Shown in pieces: positions 17,040 to 26,663 of a stretch of DNA of 64,000 nt. The notes below the pieces were generated by a model that saw only the letters and a program-made list of their open reading frames with translations, was not told the DNA's origin and did no database searches. Origin of the DNA: Alphaproteobacteria bacterium. Its GTDB lineage: Bacteria > Pseudomonadota > Alphaproteobacteria > Micropepsales > Micropepsaceae. How positions within the stretch are numbered: the first letter of the stretch is position 1; each line of letters opens with the position of its first letter. A program made the translations under genes and the position numbers. The DNA lies in the NCBI GenBank assembly GCA_017308475.1, contig JAFKEU010000004.1, positions 186,001 through 250,000 of the forward strand, written 5' to 3'.

Positions 17040-17426
17040 TCATGGCACCCGCCCTGTCTGTTTGTGGGCCAGCGCCGCCAGCGCGGCGGCCAGATCGTCC
17101 AGCCGCACGCCCATCGCCTGGGCCTGGGCGGCGACGACAGCTGCCAGCGCGGCGGCGTCGGCGGCCGCCGACCTTTGGACGGGCGGCAGATCGGCGACGA
17201 AGCTGCCACGCCCCTGCACCATGGTGATGATCCCCTCGCGTGCCAGTTCGCCATAGGCGCGCTGGACGGTGTTGAGGTCGATGCGCAGCGCCACCGAGAC
17301 TTCGCGCATGGTGGGAAGGCGCTCACCCGGCTTCAGGTCGCCCCGGCCCACCGCCGCCGCGATCTGCTCGCGCAGCTGGATGTAGATCGGCACGCCACTG
17401 TCCTGAAGCTTCAGGTTCGCGAGCAT
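17040..17426 (-). CDS. GntR family (YtrA subfamily) transcriptional regulator
   Basis: 128 residues: winged helix (VPIYIQLREQIAAAVGRGDLKPGERLPTMREVSVALRIDLNTVQRAYGELAREGIITMVQGRGSFVA) and only a short Ala-rich helical tail (about 50 residues), the size typical of the YtrA subfamily, which lacks a ligand-binding domain. YtrA regulators usually repress their own operon and neighbouring membrane transport genes. The slipin and the 75-residue membrane protein follow on the same strand with overlapping codons. A 26-base palindrome ends five bases before the start codon, consistent with autorepression. Confidence 0.9.
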   Translation of the reverse strand: MLANLKLQDSGVPIYIQLREQIAAAVGRGDLKPGERLPTMREVSVALRIDLNTVQRAYGELAREGIITMVQGRGSFVADLPPVQRSAAADAAALAAVVAAQAQAMGVRLDDLAAALAALAHKQTGRVP

Positions 17427-17431
17427 GGAAC

Positions 17432-17457
17432 CATTGTATGATAACGTTCATACAATG
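17432..17457. promoter_or_regulatory. Palindromic operator and promoter of the GntR-slipin operon
   Basis: Perfect ten-base arms CATTGTATGA (17432-17441) and TCATACAATG (17448-17457) around TAACGT. On the minus strand a -10-like TATCAT lies inside the palindrome, 17 bases from a -35-like TTGGGG, placing the likely transcript start a few bases from the ATG at 17426. The mRNA would be nearly leaderless, and repressor binding would cover the promoter. Confidence 0.7.
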
Positions 17458-17464
17458 CAACCCC

Positions 17465-17500
17465 AAAAAAAGCCGGCAGCCCACAGAGGCGACCGGCTTT
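17465..17500 (-). terminator. Intrinsic terminator of the aminotransferase gene
   Basis: Read on the minus strand, AAAGCCGG (17500-17493) pairs with CCGGCTTT (17476-17469) and is followed by a run of seven T. It lies just after the aminotransferase stop and just before the GntR promoter, insulating the two. Confidence 0.75.
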
Positions 17501-17508
17501 CCGAAGTC

Positions 17509-19460
<1,952 letters not shown>

Positions 19461-19597
19461 CGCATCGGGGGGCCGTGCCCGGCCGATGTGATTGCCGTCT
19501 CTGCTGGCTTTTCGGCGGGTGAGGCCGCAATATCGGTGCAGGCGCGGCTGTCGCCACCGGTCAAGAAACAAGACCCGTCCCGGGCATGGAGGAAAAG

Positions 19598-20674
19598 ATG
19601 TTGAAAAGGCGCGATTTCCTGTCCTCGTCGCTGGCCGTGGCCGGCGTGGCCATGGTGGGGACACCGGCGAAGGCACGGGGCCTTGATCCGGCCAATCCCG
19701 ACATCCTGTTCGGCACCACCGGGTCGGTATTCGGAAGCTGGCCCGGCAAGTCGCTGAAAATGTCGACCAACATGCGAATGATGCTGGAGGACTGCAAGCA
19801 TTACGGCCTGGAAGGGTTCGAGCCCTATTCCGGCCAGGCGGCGCAGTATCTGGACAATGTGGCGGGGCTCAAGCAACTCAGCCGCGAGACGGGGGTGGCG
19901 ATTGCCTGTATCGGCGACCTGCCGCGCCGGCCGTCGGCGGCCGCCGCGCCGCGCCCGGCCAATGCGCCGCCGCAATATCCCTGGCTGGGCGGCGAGGGCC
20001 GCGCCAAGCTGATCGCCGAGATGGAAGCCTGCGCCCGCGATTTCCTGCAGCCCCTGGGCATCGATCACTGGAAGAACAATATGGGCGAGCGTCCGCCCCA
20101 GGGGCCGAGTGACGACCAGCTCAAGGGCCTGGCCGACACCGCCAATGAAATCGGCCGTCGCACCAAGAAGTATGGCGTGCGCCTGGCGCTGCATCCGCAT
20201 ATCTGGGGCCCGATGGAACGCGAGCATGAATTCCGCCGCGTGCTGGAGCTGACCGACCCCAACTATGTCTCCATCATCATGGATACCGGCCATAACGTGC
20301 TGGGCGGAATGGATCCGGTGAAGATGACGGACGAATATTTCCCCCGCATCGCCGAATTCCACCTGAAGGATACGTTCCCGCGCTTTCGCGGCAACAAATC
20401 CACACCCAGCCGGGAATCGCAGACCCCGCCGAACAAGAGCCTGTATGCCGCCGTCGGCCAGGGCGGCGGGGTGGATTTTCCCGGCGTGTTCGCGGTCATG
20501 CGCAAGAAGCATTTCAAGGGCTGGGCGGTGTTCGACATCGATGCGCCCCGGGCCGGCGACGGCACCGGCACGGTCGATGACAATCTGGCGGCCTGCGTCA
20601 ATTACCTGCGCACCAAGCTGGGGGTAAAACTGCCGCCCGCCAACGGCAAGACCGGACTGTACCGGGAGGCATGA
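19598..20674 (+). CDS. Tat-exported sugar phosphate isomerase/epimerase (TIM barrel)
   Basis: 358 residues from the ATG at 19598 (another ATG lies four codons upstream at 19586). The leader MLKRRDFLSSSLAVAGVAMVG holds a twin-arginine motif. The barrel has GLEGFEPYSGQ, IACIGDLPRR, RLALHPHIWGPMEREHEF, IIMDTGHNVLGGMDP and EFHLKDTFPR: His, Glu and Asp/His ligands as in the xylose-isomerase-like AP-endonuclease 2 family. It probably acts on a sugar or inositol derivative outside the cytoplasm. A related protein is encoded at 37914-38930 with the same export route. It is flanked by the lipoprotein gene and its pseudogene copy. Confidence 0.85.
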   Translation: MLKRRDFLSSSLAVAGVAMVGTPAKARGLDPANPDILFGTTGSVFGSWPGKSLKMSTNMRMMLEDCKHYGLEGFEPYSGQAAQYLDNVAGLKQLSRETGVAIACIGDLPRRPSAAAAPRPANAPPQYPWLGGEGRAKLIAEMEACARDFLQPLGIDHWKNNMGERPPQGPSDDQLKGLADTANEIGRRTKKYGVRLALHPHIWGPMEREHEFRRVLELTDPNYVSIIMDTGHNVLGGMDPVKMTDEYFPRIAEFHLKDTFPRFRGNKSTPSRESQTPPNKSLYAAVGQGGGVDFPGVFAVMRKKHFKGWAVFDIDAPRAGDGTGTVDDNLAACVNYLRTKLGVKLPPANGKTGLYREA

Positions 20675-20724
20675 CGGCTGTCGTCTCCGGCGCGGGGCGC
20701 GCGGCTGGGGCCGGTCGATGGCTG

Positions 20725-20929
20725 GGCGGCGGGCTGGGACGGCGTGAAGCCGTGGGTGTTCGATTTCGACGGCGAGACCTTCCACAAGCCCGGCGGCATC
20801 GGGCCCAGATGGAATGGGACAGGGCGACGGGCCGGACGATGCTGGAGCTTTACATCGGCGCGCCCGGCGTTCCCGGTGACGCTGAGGCCGGTGGACTCAT
20901 TCCACGACAACCCCTGGGCGCAGGGGTAG
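20725..20929 (+). pseudogene. Frameshifted partial copy of the 19002-19460 lipoprotein gene
   Basis: The frame from 20744 gives VKPWVFDFDGETFHKPGGI, matching VKPRMFDFDGKTFRKPGGI of the intact gene, and its end (ARPAFPVTLRPVDSFHDNPW) matches the intact C-terminus. Between them about 17 residues match only in another frame (QMEWDRATGRTMLELYIG), because the copy has lost one base near 20806 and two bases near 20858 relative to the intact gene. The first two thirds of the gene, with the signal peptide, are missing. A decayed duplicate is the simplest reading. Confidence 0.8.
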
Positions 20930-20936
20930 AATAGAG

Positions 20937-21491
20937 TTATCTAGCAAAATCTATGGAAGCTTGGTGAGGCTGTCTAAAATCTTCAAGCTCCACCTTCCGA
21001 CGAATATCCGTTTGAATATCGGGATCGCAGCGATTCAATAGGGTTCCAAGGTCATCTAGCGAAGCTATCGTCACAAACTCACGCCAGGGCGCAAAATATA
21101 TAACAACTTTCTTCCCCTGCCTGACTAATTCGAATGCGTTCGCTATCGATCCAACACTCTGTCCATCCCATAACACAAATCCAAAATCAGCCAGAGCTGC
21201 CATCGCCTTATCTTTTTTTTCGTAAAACTCTCGCCCCTTAATATTAGGTTCTACATCGATTAGCTGGCTCGCCCAGCGACCAATGTTATTGCGACAATAT
21301 CCACCAGAACAAAAAACGGTCACCTTGGGATATGCGACATGAAACAGAAATGTCTGCATTGCCTTATCTGCACCATTGGCATCGCCGATTAATATCTCAA
21401 GATTATTTGAGATCATATTCTTGAGGCGGGCACGAACCTCGTCACTAAGCCTACTTATTTTTCTCGATCCAGATAAAAAGACCTTACTCAT
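20937..21491 (-). CDS. SLOG-like Rossmann protein, second gene of a low-GC pair
   Basis: 184 residues. The N-terminus KVFLSGSRKISRLSDEVRARL followed by NLEILIGDANGADKAMQTFLF has the layout of SLOG/DUF2493-type nucleotide-binding folds (strand, GSR loop, then GDxxGAD). ALADFGFVLWDGQSVGSIANAFELVRQGKKVVIYF gives the second half of the fold, with the WDGxSxGSxxN stretch as a likely ligand loop. SLOG domains bind or cut nucleotides; one in Thoeris ThsA senses a cyclic ADP-ribose signal. The start overlaps the phosphoribosyltransferase stop by four bases. Base composition is about 45% GC in two hand-counted 60-base lines, far below the surrounding genes, which suggests horizontal acquisition. The precise family is uncertain. 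Confidence 0.7.
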   Translation of the reverse strand: MSKVFLSGSRKISRLSDEVRARLKNMISNNLEILIGDANGADKAMQTFLFHVAYPKVTVFCSGGYCRNNIGRWASQLIDVEPNIKGREFYEKKDKAMAALADFGFVLWDGQSVGSIANAFELVRQGKKVVIYFAPWREFVTIASLDDLGTLLNRCDPDIQTDIRRKVELEDFRQPHQASIDFAR

Positions 21492-22063
21492 CTGACGCTC
21501 CGGGTCTTAGTCATTGTCAAAACATTGACCGAAGCTGCGCCACCTTTTTCATAAAGCAACTTTGTCGCCACACGCAGGGTCGAACCAGACCGATAGAGAT
21601 CGTCAATCAGGAGAATTTTCTTCCCTGCCGCTGCTCTTTCGTCATTTAGCTTGATGGCATCGTTCAAGCGCTCCTCCCGTTCTACGGGATCACTAATGCC
21701 TTTGAGTTCAGCGTCACCGTCATTTCCAAGGAGATCTGCCAGAACTCTCACGTCACGGCGAGCGCCGAGCTCTGCAGCAATCAACGGAACAGGTTGGATA
21801 ATGCGGCTTTTATTGGTAGGTGGAATAGGAACCAGGAGATCGAATGTCTCGACCCCCTTGATAGAGTCCAAAAGCTTTACAATGCTGGCAAGTGCCGTCC
21901 TGTCACCCCGATACTTCAGCCGATAAACAAGCTCACCCATTTCACTTCGCTCATTATCGAACCTATCGTGTCCGAACTCGTCGACACCTAAATAGGTGCT
22001 GGCAGTCGTATGAAGGTCATAGGCTAGGCCCTTCTTCCAGTTTCCCACGAGCGGATAAGTCAT
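21488..22063 (-). CDS. Phosphoribosyltransferase-like protein, first gene of a low-GC pair
   Basis: 191 residues of the type I PRTase fold. The PRPP loop is KKILLIDDLYRSGSTLRVATKLL near residue 150 (two acidic residues, then SGST), and FDLLVPIPPTNKSRIIQPVPLIAAELG around residue 75 matches the ComF-type substrate side. The first 50 residues (NWKKGLAYDLHT ... DRFDNERSEMGELVYRLKYRGD) also recall ComF proteins, which start with a short N-terminal region before the LKYxGD motif; the usual zinc-finger cysteines are absent. Codon use is AT-rich like its partner. It might make or salvage a nucleotide that the SLOG partner reads or cleaves. No obvious ribosome site precedes the ATG. Confidence 0.78.
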   Translation of the reverse strand: MTYPLVGNWKKGLAYDLHTTASTYLGVDEFGHDRFDNERSEMGELVYRLKYRGDRTALASIVKLLDSIKGVETFDLLVPIPPTNKSRIIQPVPLIAAELGARRDVRVLADLLGNDGDAELKGISDPVEREERLNDAIKLNDERAAAGKKILLIDDLYRSGSTLRVATKLLYEKGGAASVNVLTMTKTRSVR

Positions 22064-22113
22064 CTGCGTCAGCCTAAATCGATTTCAGCTCCAGCTTATC
22101 AGAATCCATCGTC

Positions 22114-22132
22114 TAACTGCATAGGACAGTTA
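22114..22132. promoter_or_regulatory. Inverted repeat upstream of the PRTase-SLOG pair
   Basis: Perfect six-base arms TAACTG (22114-22119) and CAGTTA (22127-22132), 51 bases before the PRTase start, within the AT-rich upstream region. It may be an operator; no regulator gene is part of the unit. Confidence 0.35.
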
Positions 22133-22202
22133 CTCTCAAAAGTCCGATGCAACCAGCCCTTGGCGTTGGCATTGTTCCGTCCCGGCCCGCACGCCCGAGC
22201 CG

Positions 22203-22640
22203 TCACTCCCCACCCAACTGCGCCAGGACAGGCGCGAGAAGCGGGGTGATGCGGCGCAATTCCTCGCGGTGGATGGCTGACAGGCCCGCCAGGATTTTGT
22301 CGCCCGCCGCCGTCAGCGACAGGATGATCTTGCGCCGGTCGTGCGCGTCGGCCTGACGGCGCACAAAGCCCGCCGCCACCAGCCGGTCCACCAGTCCCAC
22401 GGCGCTGTGATGGCGCACGCCCAGCCGCTCGGCCAGGTCGCCCACCGTGACGGCGCCGCCGGGAAAACCCTTGATCGCCAGAAGCGCCTGGTGCTGGCGC
22501 GGGGCAAGGCCCGCATCCTCGGCCGCGTTTTCGCTGAAGGCGAGGAAGCGGGCCAGGCGATAGCGGAACTCGGCCAGCAGCTGATAGTCGCGGCTGGAGA
22601 GCGCGGTCACTTGCCCCTTTTTCGCCGTTTTCTTCGCCAA
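22203..22640 (-). CDS. MarR family transcriptional regulator
   Basis: 145 residues: DNA-binding winged helix GLAPRQHQALLAIKGFPGGAVTVGDLAERLGVRHHSAVGLVDRLVAAGFVRRQADAHDRRKIILSLT, with flanking dimerisation helices. The TTG at 22640 is chosen because a full GGAGG Shine-Dalgarno lies six bases upstream. The gene diverges from a ClC chloride channel gene; the shared 60-base gap contains a strong palindrome (22658-22676), so it likely represses itself and perhaps the channel. The ligand is unknown. Confidence 0.9.
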   Translation of the reverse strand: MAKKTAKKGQVTALSSRDYQLLAEFRYRLARFLAFSENAAEDAGLAPRQHQALLAIKGFPGGAVTVGDLAERLGVRHHSAVGLVDRLVAAGFVRRQADAHDRRKIILSLTAAGDKILAGLSAIHREELRRITPLLAPVLAQLGGE

Positions 22641-22657
22641 AACCGTCCTCCTTGATT

Positions 22658-22676
22658 TATATCGCAGTGCGATATA
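22658..22676. promoter_or_regulatory. MarR-type operator between divergent MarR and ClC genes
   Basis: Perfect eight-base inverted repeat TATATCGC-AGT-GCGATATA. It lies 18 bases before the MarR start and 28 bases before the ClC start, the usual position and symmetry of a MarR dimer site. Confidence 0.75.
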
Positions 22677-22703
22677 GATGGCCCGCCCTATCCGGAAACA
22701 GCC

Positions 22704-24494
22704 ATGACCTCCCGCACCGACTCATTGCGCGACTTTACCGCCGACGGACGGCTGATCGTGCTGTCGGCGATGGCGCTGGTCACCGGCACGCTGGGCGCGC
22801 TGGCGGCCTGGGTGCTGCTCAAGCTGATCAACCTGGTCACCAACCTGGCCTATTTCCATGTCCTGTCCACGGTGCCCCATCACCTGGCGCAGGCCAGGCT
22901 GGGGCCGGACAGCATCCTCATTCCCGTCATCGGCGGCCTGATCGTCGGGCTGATGGCGCGCTATGGCTCGGAAAAGATCCGCGGCCACGGCATTCCCGAG
23001 GCGCTTGAGGCGATCCTGATCGGCCAGAGCCGCATCGCGCCCAAGGTCGCCCTGCTCAAGCCCCTGTCGTCGGCCATCGCCATCGGAAGCGGCGGGCCGT
23101 TCGGCGCCGAGGGGCCCATCATCATGACCGGCGGGGCACTGGGCTCATTGTTCGCGCAGTTCTTCGACATCAGCCCGGCCGAGCGCAAGACGCTGCTGGT
23201 GGCGGGCGCCGCCGCGGGCATGACCGCGATCTTCGGAACCCCGGTCGCCGCCGTGCTGCTGGCGGTGGAGGTTCTTCTGTTCGAATGGAAGCCGCGCAGC
23301 TTCGTGCCCGTCGTGGTGTCGGCTAGCGTGGCGATGGCCTGGCGGCCCTTGCTGGTCGGCGGCTGGCCGCTGTTCGCGCACAATCTCATGCCAGCGATGC
23401 CGGTGTGGGGCCTGGCGGTGTGCGTGGGCGTCGGCGTGGTGTCGGGGCTGCAGTCGGCGGTGATGTCCTGGACGCTCTATGGCGTGGAGGACCTGTTCCA
23501 CCGGCTGCCGATCCACTGGATGTGGTGGCCCGCGCTGGGCGGCATCGTGGTGGGGCTGGGCGGCTGGCTGGACCCGGCGGTGCTGGGCGTCGGCTATGAC
23601 AATATCCGCGCACTGATCGACGGGACGATGCCCATGCACGCGGCGGCGACGCTGCTGGTGGGCAAGGCCGTGGTGTGGATCGCCGCGCTGTCGTCGGGCA
23701 CGTCGGGCGGCGTGCTGGCACCGCTTTTGATGATGGGCGGGGCGCTGGGGGCGATCGAGGCGCATGTCCTGCCCTTTGGCGGCGCGGGCTTTTGGGGGCT
23801 GGTGGCGATGGCGGCGGTTCTGGGCGGCACGATGCGCGCGCCGTTGATGGCGACGGTCTTTGCCGTCGAACTGACCGGCGATCTTGCCGTCATGCCCGCG
23901 GTGCTGGCCGCGTGTGCGGCATCCTTTGCGACCACGGTGCTGTTGATGCGGCGCTCGATCCTGACCGAGCGGCTGGCGCGGCGGGGCCAGCATCTGTCCT
24001 ATGAATATGCCGTCGATCCCTTTGGCGTGATGCGCGTCGGCGACATCATGACGAAAAAGGTCGACAGCCTGCCGGTCACCACGACGATCGGCGAGGCCAT
24101 CGGCTTTTTCGACACCGTGTCCGGGCGGCTGCGGCACAAGAGCTATCCCGTGCTGGACGGCGATGGCCGCGTCACCGGCATGGTGTCCCGCTCGGACGTG
24201 CTGCGCTGGATGCGCGAGGATTTTCCGGCCGGCGAAACGCTGGGCGAGCATGCCAAGGACCAGACGCTTTTCCTTGCCCATGCCGACGAGCTGGTCGGCC
24301 ATCTTGCGGACCGGATGGCGGCCGCCGATATCGGCCGCGTTCCCGTCGTCGAGCCCGGCAGCGGGCGCCTGGTGGGACTGGTGGCGCGGCGCGATCTTTT
24401 GCGCGTGCGCGCCCATGCCGCCCGCCAGGAAAACGGCCCGCGCAAAGCCGCCAGCCGCCATGCCGCCAAAGGCCATCTGGAGACGTCCGGCTGA
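22704..24494 (+). CDS. ClC-family chloride channel/antiporter with CBS domains
   Basis: 596 residues. The ClC core holds the selectivity motifs in order: GHGIPEALEAIL, GSGGPFGAEGPIIMTGG with the gating Glu, and GTSGGVLAPLLMMGGALG. The first motif has His where E. coli ClC has the central Ser (GSGIP). Ten or more hydrophobic helices fill residues 20-420. The C-terminal 150 residues form two CBS domains (VGDIMTKKVDSLPVTTTIGEAI ... DGRVTGMVSRSDVL and AAADIGRVPVVEPGSGRLVGLVARRDLL) that usually bind adenine nucleotides and gate transport. Whether it is a channel or an H+/Cl- exchanger is not decided. Divergent from the MarR gene with a shared operator. Confidence 0.93.
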   Translation: MTSRTDSLRDFTADGRLIVLSAMALVTGTLGALAAWVLLKLINLVTNLAYFHVLSTVPHHLAQARLGPDSILIPVIGGLIVGLMARYGSEKIRGHGIPEALEAILIGQSRIAPKVALLKPLSSAIAIGSGGPFGAEGPIIMTGGALGSLFAQFFDISPAERKTLLVAGAAAGMTAIFGTPVAAVLLAVEVLLFEWKPRSFVPVVVSASVAMAWRPLLVGGWPLFAHNLMPAMPVWGLAVCVGVGVVSGLQSAVMSWTLYGVEDLFHRLPIHWMWWPALGGIVVGLGGWLDPAVLGVGYDNIRALIDGTMPMHAAATLLVGKAVVWIAALSSGTSGGVLAPLLMMGGALGAIEAHVLPFGGAGFWGLVAMAAVLGGTMRAPLMATVFAVELTGDLAVMPAVLAACAASFATTVLLMRRSILTERLARRGQHLSYEYAVDPFGVMRVGDIMTKKVDSLPVTTTIGEAIGFFDTVSGRLRHKSYPVLDGDGRVTGMVSRSDVLRWMREDFPAGETLGEHAKDQTLFLAHADELVGHLADRMAAADIGRVPVVEPGSGRLVGLVARRDLLRVRAHAARQENGPRKAASRHAAKGHLETSG

Positions 24495-24627
24495 GCGAAT
24501 CCAGCCCGTTAGCGCTCGCATCGGGTAATCCGCCGCGTTGACATTTCTGCGCCCCGGCCCGAGCGTACGGGAACAAGAAAATGCGGGCAAAGCCCCGCGT
24601 TCCCAGGGGCGAAGAGGCATTACAATC

Positions 24628-26559
24628 ATGAAATCGAAGTTTCGTCTGGCCACGGCACTGGCCGGCCTGGTGCTGGCGGGCGCCGCATTCACCGGCCTTT
24701 CGCAGGCGCAAACAACCTATAGCGCCGAGCAGTCCAGCATCGGCACCCTGCTGGAAAACCCGCAGACACGGTCGATCTTCGAGAAATATTTCCCCGAACT
24801 GGCCCACAGCCCGCAGCTGACCCAGGCGCTGGAAGTCACCCTGCCCGAGATCAAGGCCAACAATCGCGGCATCGTGGCGAACGGGGTAGTCACCGACGCC
24901 AAGATCGCGGCCATGGACGCCGACCTGGTGAAGCTGGCGGCCATGCCGAAAGCCGCCCCGCCGCCGCCGCCGCCCGCCGTGGCCGACTGGCCAACCTGGG
25001 GCTATGACCAGTCGCGCACCGCCTGGAACCAGGGCGAGAAGACGCTGAACAAGGACAATGTCGGCAAGCTGAAGGTGCTGTGGAAGGCCCAGCTGGACGT
25101 TCCCATCAACAAGGATGTGCTGTCGACCATGACGGCGCCGGTGATCGCATCGGGCATGGATGTGGGCGGCAAGACCCGCGACGTGATGTTCGTGCTGGGC
25201 GCCAACGACACGATCTATGCGCTGGATGCCCAGACGGGCGAGAAGCTGTGGCAGAAGAACTTCCCCAATCCGCACAAGGCGACCACGCCGGCATCGTGGC
25301 TGTGCCCCAACACCGCCAACGACACGCCCACCATCGACAAGAAGCGCGGGCTGGTTTTCTTCATCCCCAGCGACGGCAAGCTGCGCGGGGTCTCGGTGGC
25401 GGACGGCAGCGAAAAGCTGACGCCGATCCAGATGGTGGCGCCTTTCGCCCGCGCCTGGAGCCTGAACCTGATCGGCGACGTGGTCTATTCGCCGTCGGGC
25501 CGCGCCTGCGGCGAGGTGTTCGACAAGGGCTCGCGCATGGGCGCGGCGGCGCTGTCGGGCCTGCGCCGCGCGCTTCCCGGCGCGCTGCACGACGCCTCGG
25601 CGGTGAATGCAGTCGATACCTCGGACTTGTCGCATCCCGAGGTCACCCACTTCTTCACCAGCGGCGCACGGCCGGCCGCGCCCTGGGGCCGCGGCGGCGC
25701 GGTGAAAGGGCCCGGCGACAGCGTGCTGGTGGAGACTTCGAACGGCCTCTATGACCCGGCGGCGGGCAATTACAGCGAAAGCGTGCTGCGCCTGGCACCC
25801 CAGGCGACGCGCCTGATGGACAGCTTCACGCCCGAGAACTGGCGCGACAACCTGGCCCATGACATGTCGGGCTCGGCCAGCCCCACCATCTTCGACTTCT
25901 CGGGCAAGACCATCATCGCGGTGTCGCAGAAGGAAGCGGTGCTGCGGCTGCTGGATGCGGCCAGGCTGGGCGGCGACAACCACATGACGCCGCTATGGGC
26001 CTCGCCCAAGCTGGGCAATGACAAGAAGATCGGCACCGATCCGGGCCAGGGCGTGTGGGGCGCGGTCAGCACGTGGCTGAGCCCCGACGGCCGGCGCTTC
26101 CTCTATCTGCCCATGCAGGGGCCCGCCAGCGTGGACCAGCCCAAATTCCCCATCACCAACGGACCGGTGCCCAACGGCACGATCCTGGCGTTCGAGGTGG
26201 TGAACAACAATGGCCAGATCAGCGCCGAGCCACGCTGGAGCGGCAACGACATGATCATGCCCGATCCGCCGGTGGTGGCGAACGGAGTGGTCTATGCCCT
26301 GTCGACCGGCGGCCAGGCGATGCAGAACTATGCCAAGCCGGGCGGCCCGCGCATGCCCTGGACGGAAAGCAACACGCTGCGCTCGACCCCGGTCGACAAC
26401 ATGAAGCTGTATGCCTATGACGCGGTGAGCGGCAAGCAGCTGTTCAACAGCGGCAAGGCGATCCCCGACTGGGTGCATTTCAGCGAGCCGGTGGTGGCGC
26501 TGGGCAAGGTCTATGTCGTCACCCATGACGCGCATGTGTTTGCGTTCGGGTTGAAGTGA
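24628..26559 (+). CDS. PQQ-type beta-propeller dehydrogenase with an N-terminal extension
   Basis: 643 residues from the ATG at 24628. A signal peptide (ends SQAQT) is followed by about 90 residues of predicted helix (SIGTLLENPQTRSIFEKYFPELAHSPQLTQALEVTLPEI), then a proline run, and only from DWPTWGYDQSRTAWNQ does the propeller begin. Propeller blades are visible as NDTIYALDAQTGEKLWQKNF and AYDAVSGKQLFNSG. The metal-site Asp pattern of alcohol dehydrogenases is not evident, so substrate and even cofactor are open. The extension resembles a repeat I recall in some secreted gluconate-family proteins but I cannot place it. A strong hairpin (26582-26612) follows the stop. Confidence 0.75.
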   Translation: MKSKFRLATALAGLVLAGAAFTGLSQAQTTYSAEQSSIGTLLENPQTRSIFEKYFPELAHSPQLTQALEVTLPEIKANNRGIVANGVVTDAKIAAMDADLVKLAAMPKAAPPPPPPAVADWPTWGYDQSRTAWNQGEKTLNKDNVGKLKVLWKAQLDVPINKDVLSTMTAPVIASGMDVGGKTRDVMFVLGANDTIYALDAQTGEKLWQKNFPNPHKATTPASWLCPNTANDTPTIDKKRGLVFFIPSDGKLRGVSVADGSEKLTPIQMVAPFARAWSLNLIGDVVYSPSGRACGEVFDKGSRMGAAALSGLRRALPGALHDASAVNAVDTSDLSHPEVTHFFTSGARPAAPWGRGGAVKGPGDSVLVETSNGLYDPAAGNYSESVLRLAPQATRLMDSFTPENWRDNLAHDMSGSASPTIFDFSGKTIIAVSQKEAVLRLLDAARLGGDNHMTPLWASPKLGNDKKIGTDPGQGVWGAVSTWLSPDGRRFLYLPMQGPASVDQPKFPITNGPVPNGTILAFEVVNNNGQISAEPRWSGNDMIMPDPPVVANGVVYALSTGGQAMQNYAKPGGPRMPWTESNTLRSTPVDNMKLYAYDAVSGKQLFNSGKAIPDWVHFSEPVVALGKVYVVTHDAHVFAFGLK

Positions 26560-26581
26560 TTCCCTGATTTCGTGGCTTGGC

Positions 26582-26612
26582 AAGGGGCGGCGCATTTTGT
26601 GTGCCGCCCCTT
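26582..26612 (+). terminator. Hairpin terminator after the propeller gene
   Basis: AAGGGGCGGC (26582-26591) pairs with GCCGCCCCTT (26603-26612), extending to 13 pairs with one wobble around TTTTG. The same style of hairpin (GGGGCGGCGCA arms) recurs at 29481-29506. Confidence 0.65.
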
Positions 26613-26663
26613 CGCGTTGCTGCTGCAATGGGCGATTGCGGCACGCACAGGCTCCGGAGGGGG

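Noticed and set aside
20937-22063. Toxin-antitoxin pair
   Set aside because: Gene sizes and overlaps would allow it, but neither protein resembles a toxin or an antitoxin; nucleotide-metabolism folds fit better.
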